From Candidatus Omnitrophota bacterium (GTDB lineage: Bacteria; Ratteibacteria; UBA8468; B48-G9; JAFGKM01): 64,000 bases of DNA. The DNA lies in the NCBI GenBank assembly GCA_016928555.1, contig JAFGKM010000051.1, forward strand, positions 1-64,000, in the 5' to 3' direction. Position 1 is the stretch's first letter. Each line of letters starts with the position of its first letter. Below are positions 49,962-59,261 of the stretch, piece by piece. The position numbers and the translations under genes were made by a program. The notes under the pieces were generated by a model. It was not told the origin of the DNA, made no database searches, and saw nothing but the letters and a program-made list of their open reading frames with translations.

Positions 49962-50695
49962 AATTTATCCGCAGTTTCTTGCAATACCATTCCGATGCCT
50001 TCCATCGTGAGATGTCTCCGCACTTTTTTGCCGTGCCTGATACGGTTTTTCAGGATACCGCTCCCTCCGCCGGTTAAAACAAGCACGGCTGAAGGGCGCC
50101 TGCGGAAGGATATATCGAGAATATTGTTTACGGCCCCTTCCATTCCGTATTTGAGCCCTCCGAATACGGCTTCGTTCGTATCTCTGCCAGGGAATTTAAC
50201 GCCGGCAGGCCTGATATCTTTTATCATCGCCGTATTTTTCAAAGAATTAACCCATAATTCCGCGCCGGGGAGTATCGCTCCTCCCAGAAAGCCTTCTTTT
50301 TCTGAGGCAATATCGACTGTTAAGGCCGTTCCTATGTCAACAACAATAACCGGCGAGCCGAAAATTCTGATTGCGGCTTTGCAGTTTAACATTCTGTCAA
50401 TGCCCGCCTTTTCAGGATTTTTGATTTTGAGCGGAATGCCGCAATTCTTATGATTGATAAGCATAACCCGTTTTCCGAATGAGTCCCGGAATTTGCTTTT
50501 AATAGCTGAATTCAAGGAGGGGACTACCGAAGCCATGCCTATCAATTGAGGTTTTATTTTCTTCCATCCCGCGGGAATATCGGGAATGAGACTGCCTTTG
50601 CGCGGAAAGGTATAAATCTCTTTTAGTTTACCGTTTTTGAAAAGGCCCAGCTTTATCCTGCTGTTTCCGGCCTCAATACCGATTGTATACATCAT
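49958..50695 (-). CDS. coaX: Type III pantothenate kinase
   Basis: ORF 245 aa; IGIEAGNSRIKLGLF; VVDIGTALTVDIAS; GGAILPGAELWVNSL. Confidence 0.93.
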   Translation of the reverse strand: MMYTIGIEAGNSRIKLGLFKNGKLKEIYTFPRKGSLIPDIPAGWKKIKPQLIGMASVVPSLNSAIKSKFRDSFGKRVMLINHKNCGIPLKIKNPEKAGIDRMLNCKAAIRIFGSPVIVVDIGTALTVDIASEKEGFLGGAILPGAELWVNSLKNTAMIKDIRPAGVKFPGRDTNEAVFGGLKYGMEGAVNNILDISFRRRPSAVLVLTGGGSGILKNRIRHGKKVRRHLTMEGIGMVLQETADKF

Positions 50696-50719
50696 CCCTT
50701 CATTTATTCCAGGCTTTAT

Positions 50720-51454
50720 TTACTTGGTATGCTTGTAATAGTCTTCGGGAACACTGCTTACAATCTCGTTTATGGCGTTTTCCAGCATTATCATGACGGC
50801 TTTTTCCATCGGCGTGTTCTGATAGCTCTCAAATCCCGCCCCGAGCGCCACTCCTCCTATAACTCCCCCTCCTATTAACCCAAGGCTGGATTTTGAAGAA
50901 TAACCTTCAACCGTGCCGCTCTTCAGTATTCTTCTCGTCCTGACGTCTACGAGCCGGATGCTTGCCGCAATGTACGCTTCTTTCTTTGATACCTTTACTC
51001 CGCCGCCTATTTTCCATGGAAGCGGTATCACAACCCCTCCGCCGCTTTTGCCCTGGTAGTCCGGTTCAAATGCCGTGATGGCTCCGGTCAGGAGAATGTC
51101 GGCGGTTTCAAAAGTTCCCTTTTCCGGAGCGTTGGCCGCCCATCCGCTCTGTCCCAGTTCATACTCGCCCTTTATATCCTGAAGGGCTGCGCTTTCAAGG
51201 ACAATGAACCTGTTTGTCTTAAAAAGCGCGTCAATAATCATCTCCTGCATGCCGTCGCCTATCCTTCCGTACGCTCTGCCTGCCTTAACGTCAAAATTGC
51301 CGACCGTAATTCTCGCCTTGGGACCCTCGTAAGCGGCAATTTCCGTAACAGACGCCCCTCCGGTCGTAACCTTTGTTTTCACTCCCGTATCGGATGTCGC
51401 GCACGAAGCGCACAAAATTATCATTGCCAGACTGAACAAATATTTCCTGAACAT
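50720..51454 (-). CDS. CsgG/HfaB-like lipoprotein
   Basis: Lipobox LCASCATSDTG; ARITVGNFDVKAGRAYGRIGDGMQEMIIDALFKTNRFIVLE; ATG at 51454. Confidence 0.82.
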   Translation of the reverse strand: MFRKYLFSLAMIILCASCATSDTGVKTKVTTGGASVTEIAAYEGPKARITVGNFDVKAGRAYGRIGDGMQEMIIDALFKTNRFIVLESAALQDIKGEYELGQSGWAANAPEKGTFETADILLTGAITAFEPDYQGKSGGGVVIPLPWKIGGGVKVSKKEAYIAASIRLVDVRTRRILKSGTVEGYSSKSSLGLIGGGVIGGVALGAGFESYQNTPMEKAVMIMLENAINEIVSSVPEDYYKHTK

Positions 51455-51549
51455 AATGCCCTCCCTTTCCAATAAATATACCACCGACCGCTTTTTTTTG
51501 CAATATGCGCAGATTTGACGGGATTTTAAGAGAGTGTAAAATATGAGTC

Positions 51550-51807
51550 ATGAAAATATTATATGTGCTTACGGTGATTTTTATATCGGCCATGATAGGT
51601 ACGGCGCTGAATGAACTTCTCCTTCTTCTGGTGCCGGGGCACTGGCCTGCTTATGAAATACTGGCATCTTCCTTAAGCCCCGCGTGGAGGGTGGAAGAAC
51701 TGGACGTTATCGTGGCAACTTTCAACTTCGGGGTTGTTTTCAATTTCAGCATCCTTACCCTTCTGGGTATAATCACGGGATGTTTTTTAAGCCTGCGCAA
51801 ATTATAA
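51550..51807 (+). CDS. Small membrane protein, DUF4321-like
   Basis: ORF 85 aa; two TM helices; FNFGVVFNFSILTLLGIITG. Confidence 0.65.
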   Translation: MKILYVLTVIFISAMIGTALNELLLLLVPGHWPAYEILASSLSPAWRVEELDVIVATFNFGVVFNFSILTLLGIITGCFLSLRKL

Positions 51808-51880
51808 GAACAGAAGGATGTTTCAGGAAGAAAAAGTATTGGCAATATGAACCGGCAATTACGGGTGCCATTTTTTCGGT

Positions 51881-52828
51881 CTAGAAGCTATAGCCGTATT
51901 TTTTTCCGAATTCCATAAGGTCATCGTAAGAGGTAATGCCTGCGGTCGTGCCGATGGCGGTGGCGGTCTTAGACCCCGTAAGGTTTGCCAGCATCCCGCA
52001 TTTTTCAAAGGAAAATCCCCTGATTATGCCGGCGATGAACCCTGCGGCAAAGGCGTCCCCGCAGCCGGTCGTATCCACGACGTCAATATCCAGGGCCTTG
52101 AACCTGAAAGATTCTTTTTTCCCGCTGCATATGAAAGCCCCTTCCTTTCCCATTTTCAAGCCCACGTTCTTCACGCCTTTGTCCATGAGAAATGCCGCTA
52201 TATCCGCCGGACTCTCTCTACGCGTTATCATTCTTGCCTCTTCTATGCTCGGGAGGAAGTAGTCAACGTACGGCAGTGATTCTTCAACCAGCTCCATCCA
52301 CCTGCCGGTGGAATCCCATGCGGTGTCAAAGCAGGTTACGAGCCCCGCCTCTTTTGCTTTCCTGAAGGTTTCCGCAAGGGGCTTGCCGTCAAAACCCGGC
52401 ATGAGAAATGTTCCCGCGATGTGCAGAAGCGGGAACTTTTTCATACGGCTGAAATCAATGTCTTCCAGCCTAAGGTCCCCGTTTGCCCCGGTAGAATGGA
52501 TAAACGACCGTTCTCCGTCGGAATGAATGAGGACAATCGTTCCCGATGTTGTTTTATCCCTGCTTATTTTAATTCCTTCCACGTCAAGCCGCTCTTGTCT
52601 AAGCTTGTTTATAACAAATCTTCCGAGTTCGTCATCGCCTACCTTACCGATGAGCGAAACCTCCGTACCGAGTTTTCTTAATATTACGCCCGTATTGGAA
52701 GCGCATCCGCCGATATGAAGTTCCGTCCGTTCAGTCAACGTCAGTTTTCCCCTTTCGGGGATTTTTTCTATGGGTTTCCCGAGAAAATCCGCGACAATGA
52801 TGCCCAGGCAAAGAGCCCTGTTTTCCAT
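51881..52828 (-). CDS. PfkB family carbohydrate kinase
   Basis: ORF 315 aa; HIGGCASNTGVILRKLG; VVDTTGCGDAFAAGFIAG. Confidence 0.92.
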   Translation of the reverse strand: MENRALCLGIIVADFLGKPIEKIPERGKLTLTERTELHIGGCASNTGVILRKLGTEVSLIGKVGDDELGRFVINKLRQERLDVEGIKISRDKTTSGTIVLIHSDGERSFIHSTGANGDLRLEDIDFSRMKKFPLLHIAGTFLMPGFDGKPLAETFRKAKEAGLVTCFDTAWDSTGRWMELVEESLPYVDYFLPSIEEARMITRRESPADIAAFLMDKGVKNVGLKMGKEGAFICSGKKESFRFKALDIDVVDTTGCGDAFAAGFIAGIIRGFSFEKCGMLANLTGSKTATAIGTTAGITSYDDLMEFGKKYGYSF

Positions 52829-52843
52829 CTCATCCTCCGTTGT

Positions 52844-53761
52844 TTAACCGCAACTGCATATTTTTCCGGCAGAGCCCGCGATGCCGAGTTCTTCGGCAAT
52901 AACTTGAACGGCCGCTTTATAAACTTCTTCCTGCGCAAGTTTCAGAGACCTGTCTATGCTGTTTTCATACGGCTTGCGAACCGCAGTGCCTATGTTAATC
53001 TTGGCGATGCCGGCTTTTATCCCTTCCCTGATAAACTCCTTTTTTATACCTGTCCCTCCGTGTAAAACCAGAGGGATGTTTACTGCCGATTCAACCCTCT
53101 CTATGTGTTTGATATTCAGCCGCGCTTCGGGTTTCTTTATGTCTTTCAATGAAGATTCTATGGCGCCGTGTATATTGCCTGCCGCAACCGAAAGCCAGTC
53201 AACCCCTGTTTCCTCCGCAAAGCGGAGCGCTTCATCAGAGTCGGTAAAACCCTTTCCGGACGAAAAGATTTCTTCGTACGGGAGCAAAGGGCCGGCTTCA
53301 TGCCCCAAAACAGCTCCAAGTTCCGCCTCAACGGGTATGCCGTATTTGTGGGCCGCAGCGACAACCTTTTTCACCGCGGAGATATTCTCTTCGAGAGAAA
53401 GGCGGGAGCCGTCAACCATAACGGACTGGTATCCGAGAACAAGGGCTTCATTTATTATGCCCATGTAATCCACCCTTTTCCCGTCTTCGTCAATTACGGG
53501 CACATGGTCTAAATGAAGCCTTATATGCGGCTCGCTTCCCGCCAGGGAAATAAACTCTTTATAAACCGCCGATGGACTTTCCGCTTTGAATTTCATCCAC
53601 TCTAAACGCGCAACCTCTATCAGTCCGAAAATACGGGTGTCTTTTATCGCTTTTACCAGAGGTTCCATGAGAGGAAGGTAGGGAACGTTAAACGCAGGGA
53701 TTACCGTTCTGAGCTTCCATGCATTCTTCACCGCTTCCGCCGTTGTTATTTTGGATTTCAT
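52844..53761 (-). CDS. Class II fructose-bisphosphate aldolase family
   Basis: MKSKITTAEAVKNAWKLRTVIPAFNVPYL; HLDHVP; VPVEAELGAVLGHE; PLVLHGGTGI; start 53761 preferred. Confidence 0.9.
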   Translation of the reverse strand: MKSKITTAEAVKNAWKLRTVIPAFNVPYLPLMEPLVKAIKDTRIFGLIEVARLEWMKFKAESPSAVYKEFISLAGSEPHIRLHLDHVPVIDEDGKRVDYMGIINEALVLGYQSVMVDGSRLSLEENISAVKKVVAAAHKYGIPVEAELGAVLGHEAGPLLPYEEIFSSGKGFTDSDEALRFAEETGVDWLSVAAGNIHGAIESSLKDIKKPEARLNIKHIERVESAVNIPLVLHGGTGIKKEFIREGIKAGIAKINIGTAVRKPYENSIDRSLKLAQEEVYKAAVQVIAEELGIAGSAGKICSCG

Positions 53762-53859
53762 AGCATTATTATATTTTATAACCCTGTTTTTCTCAAATGA
53801 TAATTGAGGCTTTGAATTTTTGTTTTGCCGTTTTGAAGAAAAAACTATAAAATACAGCA

Positions 53860-54324
53860 ATGAACAAATGGATGGCGGAGGCGGTCAGGGAGGCTTTTTC
53901 GGGCATGCGGAAAAACGAAGGCGGACCGTTTGGAGCTTTAATTGTGAAAGACGGCAAAGTTGTTTCAAAAGCACATAACAGGGTTCTAAAAACCAACGAC
54001 CCTGCGGCGCACGCGGAGATACTCGCCATAAGGAAAGCGTCAAAAAGACTCGGCAGGTTCGACCTTTCGGACTGTGAAATATATTCCACCTGCGAGCCCT
54101 GCCCGATGTGCATGGCGGCGATACTCTGGGCGCGTATAAAAAAGCTCTGCTACGGCTGTACCAAGAAGGATGCCGAAAAGACAGGATTTGACGACAGGCG
54201 GTTTTACAATGTGATAAATATAAAGAACGATAAAAAACTGCTTGTGAAAAAGCAGATAGACAGAAAATCATGTCTTGCCCCGTTCAGGGAATGGGACAAA
54301 AAACCCGATAAAATCATCTATTAG
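53860..54324 (+). CDS. Nucleoside/guanine deaminase (CDA fold)
   Basis: ORF 154 aa; HAEILAIRKA; EIYSTCEPCPMCMAAILWARI. Confidence 0.92.
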   Translation: MNKWMAEAVREAFSGMRKNEGGPFGALIVKDGKVVSKAHNRVLKTNDPAAHAEILAIRKASKRLGRFDLSDCEIYSTCEPCPMCMAAILWARIKKLCYGCTKKDAEKTGFDDRRFYNVINIKNDKKLLVKKQIDRKSCLAPFREWDKKPDKIIY

Positions 54325-54367
54325 CTATGACAATGCTCTGTTTTAGAGATATATAAAACCCTGCTGA

Positions 54368-55687
54368 ATGGAAGGAAAGACGCCGGTGAGAAAAATATAC
54401 ATAAAGACATACGGGTGCCAGATGAATTTCTATGATTCGGAAAAGATAAAGGCGCTCATGGTGAAAAAAGGCTATGGAATTGCGGATTCACCCGGGGAAG
54501 CGGATTTTATTGCCGTTAACGCTTGCAGCGTCAGAAAACACGCTGAAGACAGGGCAATGGCGTTTTTGAGCTCGCACATGCCGTTAAGGAAAAAAGGCGC
54601 CCGTCTATGCCTCCTCGGATGTACAGCGAACCTTTACGGGGAAGATATCCTGAAGAAGCATCCTTTCATTGATATCGTATGCGGCGCCGGCAATTATGAG
54701 CGCCTTCCTGAAATGCTCGGAAACACGAAAAGAAAAACATGTTCTGCGGGGGAAAGCGAAAATCCTTTTATAGAAGACCCTGTTATTGCATGCGGAGATA
54801 TCTCGGCTTTCGTAACGGTAACCAAGGGATGCGAAAATTACTGTTCTTACTGCGTCGTGCCTTTTACGAGGGGGAAACTGGCAAGCAGGAAACCCAGCGA
54901 CATATACGCTGAAGTTCGATCTCTCGCGGGACGGGGCGTAAAAGAGATTGTTTTGCTGGGCCAGAATGTCAACGAGTACGGGAAGGACTCCGAAGCGCGG
55001 TTTACGGACCTGCTTGAAAAGATACACAACATTGAAGGGATATTGAGAATATGGTTTCTTACCTCCCATCCGAAGGATATTCCGGACGAACTCCTGCTAT
55101 CTTTCAAAAATCTGCCAAAGCTGTACAGGCATCTCCATCTTCCCCTTCAGTCAGGTTCAGACAGGTTGCTTCTGCTTATGAACAGGAGATATACTCTCGC
55201 ACGGTATCTTGAAATCATAAAGCGTGCGCGGGAGATTGCTCCTGACATTACAATAACCTCGGATATAATAACAGGCTTCCCTTCTGAAACGGAGAAGGAT
55301 TTTGAGGATACCGTTTCGGCGGTAAAAAAAATTGAGTTTGACGACCTGTTCATATTCAAATACTCGGAAAGGCCCGGCACGGCGGCTTCCGGAATGCAAA
55401 ATGACGTTCCTCAGAAAGAAAAAGAGAGGAGGCATAAGGTTTTGCTTGATATTCAGGAAGATATATCGCTGAAGAGGAATACCCTGTTTAACGGCAGAAC
55501 CGAAAATGTTTTTGTTGTTAAGCCGAGCACCAAGAAAAACGGATGTTTCATGGGCAGGAGCGAGGGGAATAAATCCGTCATTTTCAGGGCTTCGCATTCC
55601 GCGCCCGGCACGCTTGAATCCGTAGTTTTCAATTATGCGGACCGCCGGTACCTTTTCGGTGCTTCATGCGGTGGGAATGATAAATGA
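54368..55687 (+). CDS. miaB: tRNA-2-methylthio-N6-dimethylallyladenosine synthase
   Basis: ORF 439 aa; KTYGCQMNFYDSE; GCENYCSYCVVPFTRG; LPLQSGSDRLLLLMNRRYT. Confidence 0.95.
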   Translation: MEGKTPVRKIYIKTYGCQMNFYDSEKIKALMVKKGYGIADSPGEADFIAVNACSVRKHAEDRAMAFLSSHMPLRKKGARLCLLGCTANLYGEDILKKHPFIDIVCGAGNYERLPEMLGNTKRKTCSAGESENPFIEDPVIACGDISAFVTVTKGCENYCSYCVVPFTRGKLASRKPSDIYAEVRSLAGRGVKEIVLLGQNVNEYGKDSEARFTDLLEKIHNIEGILRIWFLTSHPKDIPDELLLSFKNLPKLYRHLHLPLQSGSDRLLLLMNRRYTLARYLEIIKRAREIAPDITITSDIITGFPSETEKDFEDTVSAVKKIEFDDLFIFKYSERPGTAASGMQNDVPQKEKERRHKVLLDIQEDISLKRNTLFNGRTENVFVVKPSTKKNGCFMGRSEGNKSVIFRASHSAPGTLESVVFNYADRRYLFGASCGGNDK

Positions 55688-56135
55688 AGATTATTGTAAT
55701 CAAACCCAGCAGAACGCTTAAAATGATTTTATCGGTTTCCAGCTTTTCTTCAATGCGCCTGCCTTCTTCAACAATTTCAATTGTTTCAGCATGAATGTCC
55801 CTTTCTCCGTAATGAAGGGGACAGTGGACATTGTATATTCCGGAAACTCTGACAATGTCGCCTTTCACCCTGTATCTGCCGAGGTTTTTAACAAGCCCCT
55901 TCTGCCGGGAGTCAAGCACGATCCCAATGAAAAAATCTCCGTCTTTGACGTTTACCCAGTATGTTTCCCCGTCGCCCATAATATCGCCGACCGCCTCTCC
56001 TTTCACCTCAACTTTCTGACCTTCGTACCTGTCTGCTTCCTCAAAAAGTTTATGCATGGGCACAATCTCCGAAGCATACGCCCGGCAAGACAGTATTGAG
56101 AGAAACAGTAAAACCTGCATGTGTTTTATTTTCAT
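55629..56135 (-). CDS. Hypothetical exported/membrane protein with OB-like domain
   Basis: ORF 168 aa; signal peptide; YEGQKVEVKGEAVGDIMGDGETYWVNVKDG...RYRVKGDIVRVSGIYN; C-terminal TM; tail overlaps the convergent miaB 3' end. Confidence 0.6.
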   Translation of the reverse strand: MKIKHMQVLLFLSILSCRAYASEIVPMHKLFEEADRYEGQKVEVKGEAVGDIMGDGETYWVNVKDGDFFIGIVLDSRQKGLVKNLGRYRVKGDIVRVSGIYNVHCPLHYGERDIHAETIEIVEEGRRIEEKLETDKIILSVLLGLITIIFIYHSHRMKHRKGTGGPHN

Positions 56136-56200
56136 TTTCTATTCCCATAAAACAGTGCGATAAATCCGTCAGTCCGCCTAAGCTTTGTGGCGGAGCACCG

Positions 56201-57700
56201 CTACTGGGGGCTCTTCAACGAAAGAATGAATTTAAAAAGCACGAAAACAGATATGAACTCAAGCCGTCCCAGCCACATCTGCATAATGTAAACTATCTTT
56301 AATCCGTTGGGCATTAGAGGGGAAGTAATGCCCATGGAAAGCCCGACGTTTGCCGTTGCGGAAACCGATTCAAACAGGGCAGGAAGGAAAGGATACCCGT
56401 AAAAACTGCCTATGACTCCCCCGGCAAGATAGACCGCAACGTACAAAATTATTATTATGGCCGACATCTTTATGTGGTTGTCCTCAACCGATATGTCCCT
56501 GATGTGGTGAAACCTCTCTACAATAACTGCGGATTCCGGGGACGTAAGAATCCTGATTTCTTTTTTTATCCCTTTGAAGAAAAGCCCTATCCTAAGTATT
56601 TTAATGCCGCCCGCCGTTGAGGAGGAACTGCCTCCCAGCCCCATCGCAAGGATTATTCCGAGAAGAGCGAGAGGGGGCCAGAAATAAAGAAAATGCTGAA
56701 CGGTTATGTTTGAATAACCCACTCCCGTATGTGCGGAAATCAACTGGTAAAAAGCTTTGCGGAAAAACGGCACGTACCCCGGAAACGGAAACTGCATTAT
56801 GAATCCGATGCAGACAAGAGAAAACAGCGCCAGTATGCTGAACATATAAACCTTAAGTTCAAAATTTCTGACAAGTTCATGCGGCCTGCCTGTCCATACC
56901 GCGTAATGAACGCCGAAATTAACTGCTCCCAGAAGAAAAATCATAGCCGTGACTATTTCTATCGCAGGACTGTGATAGTAGAGGATATTCTGCGACTGGA
57001 CGGCAAATCCCGCCGTATCCCATCCCGACATAAAAAGGCATATTGAATGAAATAACGCCCTGCCGGGGGAAATGTCGCGCAGAAGGTTTATAAATAAAAG
57101 AATTGAAGTTCCTATAACCAGGTAGGTTAAGCTTACCAGCCATATAAACCTTGCCGTCTGTATGATGTTCGGCATGATTTTTTCTTCGCGCGCCTCGCCG
57201 ACATAAACCTTGAATGCGCTTCCTCCCTTTACGAAAAGCGTGAGGGCTACGAGAATTATTCCCTGCCCGCCTATGAAGCACATGAAGTGCCTCCAGAAAT
57301 TGTAGGCGTAAGCCATGTGGTCAACGTTGTTCACCAGAACAAGTCCTGTTGTGGCAAAAGCGCTCATGGCTTCAAACAATGAATCCAGATAACTGTTGTA
57401 GTGCCCTGAAAGATACAGAGGAATTGCGCCGAAAAACATTGCCATTACCCATGACAGGGCGACAAGGCTCATTCCCTGGCGCCAGTTAAGGTCGCGTTCC
57501 TCGTTGAATTTAAGAAGGATGAGGCTCCCGGCACAAAGGCATATCAGGGAAGAGAGGATGAAATCAATTGAAGGCGCCCATTCCATATTTATTACGCCGA
57601 CAAAAACAGGCACGAGCATCACTATCCCCATGCCGTATATCAGCCTGCCGAGATAATGCAGAATGGAGCTTACATCCTCGCGGGAAAAATGGGGTATCAT
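56201..57700 (-). CDS. trkH: TrkH/KtrB-type potassium uptake membrane subunit
   Basis: ORF 499 aa; AMSAFATTGLVLVNN; LMSGWDTAGFAVQS; SAHTGVGYSNITV; ATANVGLSMGIT (four pore-loop-like repeats); GLGGSSSSTAGGIKILR. Confidence 0.94.
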   Translation of the reverse strand: MIPHFSREDVSSILHYLGRLIYGMGIVMLVPVFVGVINMEWAPSIDFILSSLICLCAGSLILLKFNEERDLNWRQGMSLVALSWVMAMFFGAIPLYLSGHYNSYLDSLFEAMSAFATTGLVLVNNVDHMAYAYNFWRHFMCFIGGQGIILVALTLFVKGGSAFKVYVGEAREEKIMPNIIQTARFIWLVSLTYLVIGTSILLFINLLRDISPGRALFHSICLFMSGWDTAGFAVQSQNILYYHSPAIEIVTAMIFLLGAVNFGVHYAVWTGRPHELVRNFELKVYMFSILALFSLVCIGFIMQFPFPGYVPFFRKAFYQLISAHTGVGYSNITVQHFLYFWPPLALLGIILAMGLGGSSSSTAGGIKILRIGLFFKGIKKEIRILTSPESAVIVERFHHIRDISVEDNHIKMSAIIIILYVAVYLAGGVIGSFYGYPFLPALFESVSATANVGLSMGITSPLMPNGLKIVYIMQMWLGRLEFISVFVLFKFILSLKSPQ

Positions 57701-57840
57701 TTTTTAATAATAACCGCCATGTAGATTAAAAAGCAGACTATTGCGGCGGCGCTGAATGTGATGAACGGATAGATAAGCTCAAAAGTCACGCCGATAATCC
57801 ATCTGTAAGTGATTCTCAGGTATTTTAGAAGCCGCTCCAT
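57697..57840 (-). CDS. 47-aa single-TM membrane protein between trkA and trkH
   Basis: Manual translation: MERLLKYLRITYRWIIGVTFELIYPFITFSAAAAIVCFLIYMAVIIKK (A-run is AAA in codons GCC GCC GCA, giving 47 aa); start ATG overlaps upstream trkA stop, TGA overlaps trkH ATG; missing from the ORF track because of length. Confidence 0.7.
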   Translation of the reverse strand: MERLLKYLRITYRWIIGVTFELIYPFITFSAAAIVCFLIYMAVIIKK

Positions 57841-58508
57841 TACTTATCCGTCACCTCTCCTATAAGCGATTTAAACAGAAGCGATTCGTTCTCTACTTTT
57901 GTTATTGCGATAACCTCGTCTTTTTCCTTGAGAACCGAATTGTTGCGCGGTATCGTTATCTCCCCGTTTCTTATTATGGCGACGAGAACGGAATCTTCGG
58001 GAAGCTCTATGCTGCCGACCGCTGTGTTTATTACTGGAGAGGTTTCCGGAAGGTCAACCCTCACTATTGAAAGGTTTCCGCGCTTGAAAGTAAAAAGGGT
58101 TATGAAATCGTCCCAGCTTACCTCATCCTCTATAACCTTGGCTATAATGGCGGTACTGCCTATGGCAACGTCCACGCCCAGCTGGTAAAATATCTTCTCG
58201 TTTTTCGGGTCGTTTACCTTTGCCACCGTCCTTTTGACATGGAAGATATCCTTTGCAATCTGGCAGATGACGAGGTTGTCCACATCGCTGCCCGTAACGG
58301 CCGCAACGATATCGGCCTTGTTTATCCCCGCCTTTTTCAGGATATTCGTATCACAGCCGTCTCCGCCCATGACAAGAATATTTATTTTTCCCGCGAGCTT
58401 TTTCCCTATCTCCGGGTCTTTTTCAATAAGCGTTACGTAATTGCCCGCGCTTAAACGCTCTGCAAGGTTGTAGCCTACATTTCCTCCTCCGACTATTATT
58501 ATATTCAT
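57840..58508 (-). CDS. TrkA/KtrA-type RCK protein (TrkA-N + TrkA-C)
   Basis: ORF 222 aa; MNIIIVGGGNVGYNLAERLSAGNYVTLIEKD; TGSDVDNLVICQIAK. Confidence 0.93.
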   Translation of the reverse strand: MNIIIVGGGNVGYNLAERLSAGNYVTLIEKDPEIGKKLAGKINILVMGGDGCDTNILKKAGINKADIVAAVTGSDVDNLVICQIAKDIFHVKRTVAKVNDPKNEKIFYQLGVDVAIGSTAIIAKVIEDEVSWDDFITLFTFKRGNLSIVRVDLPETSPVINTAVGSIELPEDSVLVAIIRNGEITIPRNNSVLKEKDEVIAITKVENESLLFKSLIGEVTDK

Positions 58509-59149
58509 GATATCTTCAAGACCTTTTTCACTTTTTTAAGAGAAGAAAGCTTAACAACGCCCACTATTATATCCCCTTTCTCAAATGCCGTTTTTTCCTC
58601 GGGGATAACGGGTTCCTGGCCTCTTACCACGGTGACAACCTGAAACTCTCCCGGCATATTTAGCTCCTTGACGGTCTTTCCCGAATAACCGCCCGTATCC
58701 TTTATTTCCAGAAGGCTTACCTTATTGCTTTCAAACATGTACGTAGTAAAATTCCGTTCTATAATCTTCTCCCTGAGCAGTGTTGCGAAGATGGAGGTAC
58801 TGTTTACGGGGTCCACTCCGAGGTTCCTGTAAACCTCCGCTTTACCTATATCCGATACCCGCGCTACAACCTTGGGGACGTTGAAAACCTTCTTTGATAT
58901 CTGCGCAATCACTATATTTGTATTGTCATTGCTCGTGGTCACCGCCACCGCATCCGCTTTTTCTATCCCTGCTTCTTTCAATACATCCATATCAAGGGCG
59001 TCGCCCACGATTGAAAACCCGTTGAAGTTATCGCCCACCTTGGACAGGTTTGCCGCTTCCCTGTCAATCACGACCACGTTATGGTCGTCCTGAAGCAGGT
59101 TTGCCAGATAAGACCCTATTTTCCCGCAGCCCACGATTATTATATACAT
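58505..59149 (-). CDS. TrkA/KtrA-type RCK protein (TrkA-N + TrkA-C)
   Basis: ORF 214 aa; MYIIIVGCGKIGSYLANLLQDDHNVVVIDRE; TTSNDNTNIVIAQISKK; ATGA overlap with the second trkA. Confidence 0.93.
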   Translation of the reverse strand: MYIIIVGCGKIGSYLANLLQDDHNVVVIDREAANLSKVGDNFNGFSIVGDALDMDVLKEAGIEKADAVAVTTSNDNTNIVIAQISKKVFNVPKVVARVSDIGKAEVYRNLGVDPVNSTSIFATLLREKIIERNFTTYMFESNKVSLLEIKDTGGYSGKTVKELNMPGEFQVVTVVRGQEPVIPEEKTAFEKGDIIVGVVKLSSLKKVKKVLKIS

Positions 59150-59162
59150 GATATTAAGGCAA

Positions 59163-59250
59163 AAGTGACGCTTTCTGTCATCCCTGTCCCAGCCTAATAC
59201 AAATAGGGATAAACTTAGCAGGGATTCGGAGTAAAAAAAGTTTACCCTAT
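59163..59250. repeat. Dispersed hairpin repeat copy 2
   Basis: AAGTGACGCTTTCTGTCATCCCTG identical to the prfB-end copy; downstream partial AGGGAT/AGCAGGGATTC arms. Confidence 0.65.
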
Positions 59251-59261
59251 ATTATACTCCC

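Noticed and set aside
57840-59149. Two trkA ORFs as one gene broken by a frameshift
   Set aside because: Each has its own complete Rossmann start and C-terminal RCK part with an ATGA coupling junction, which fits two genes.
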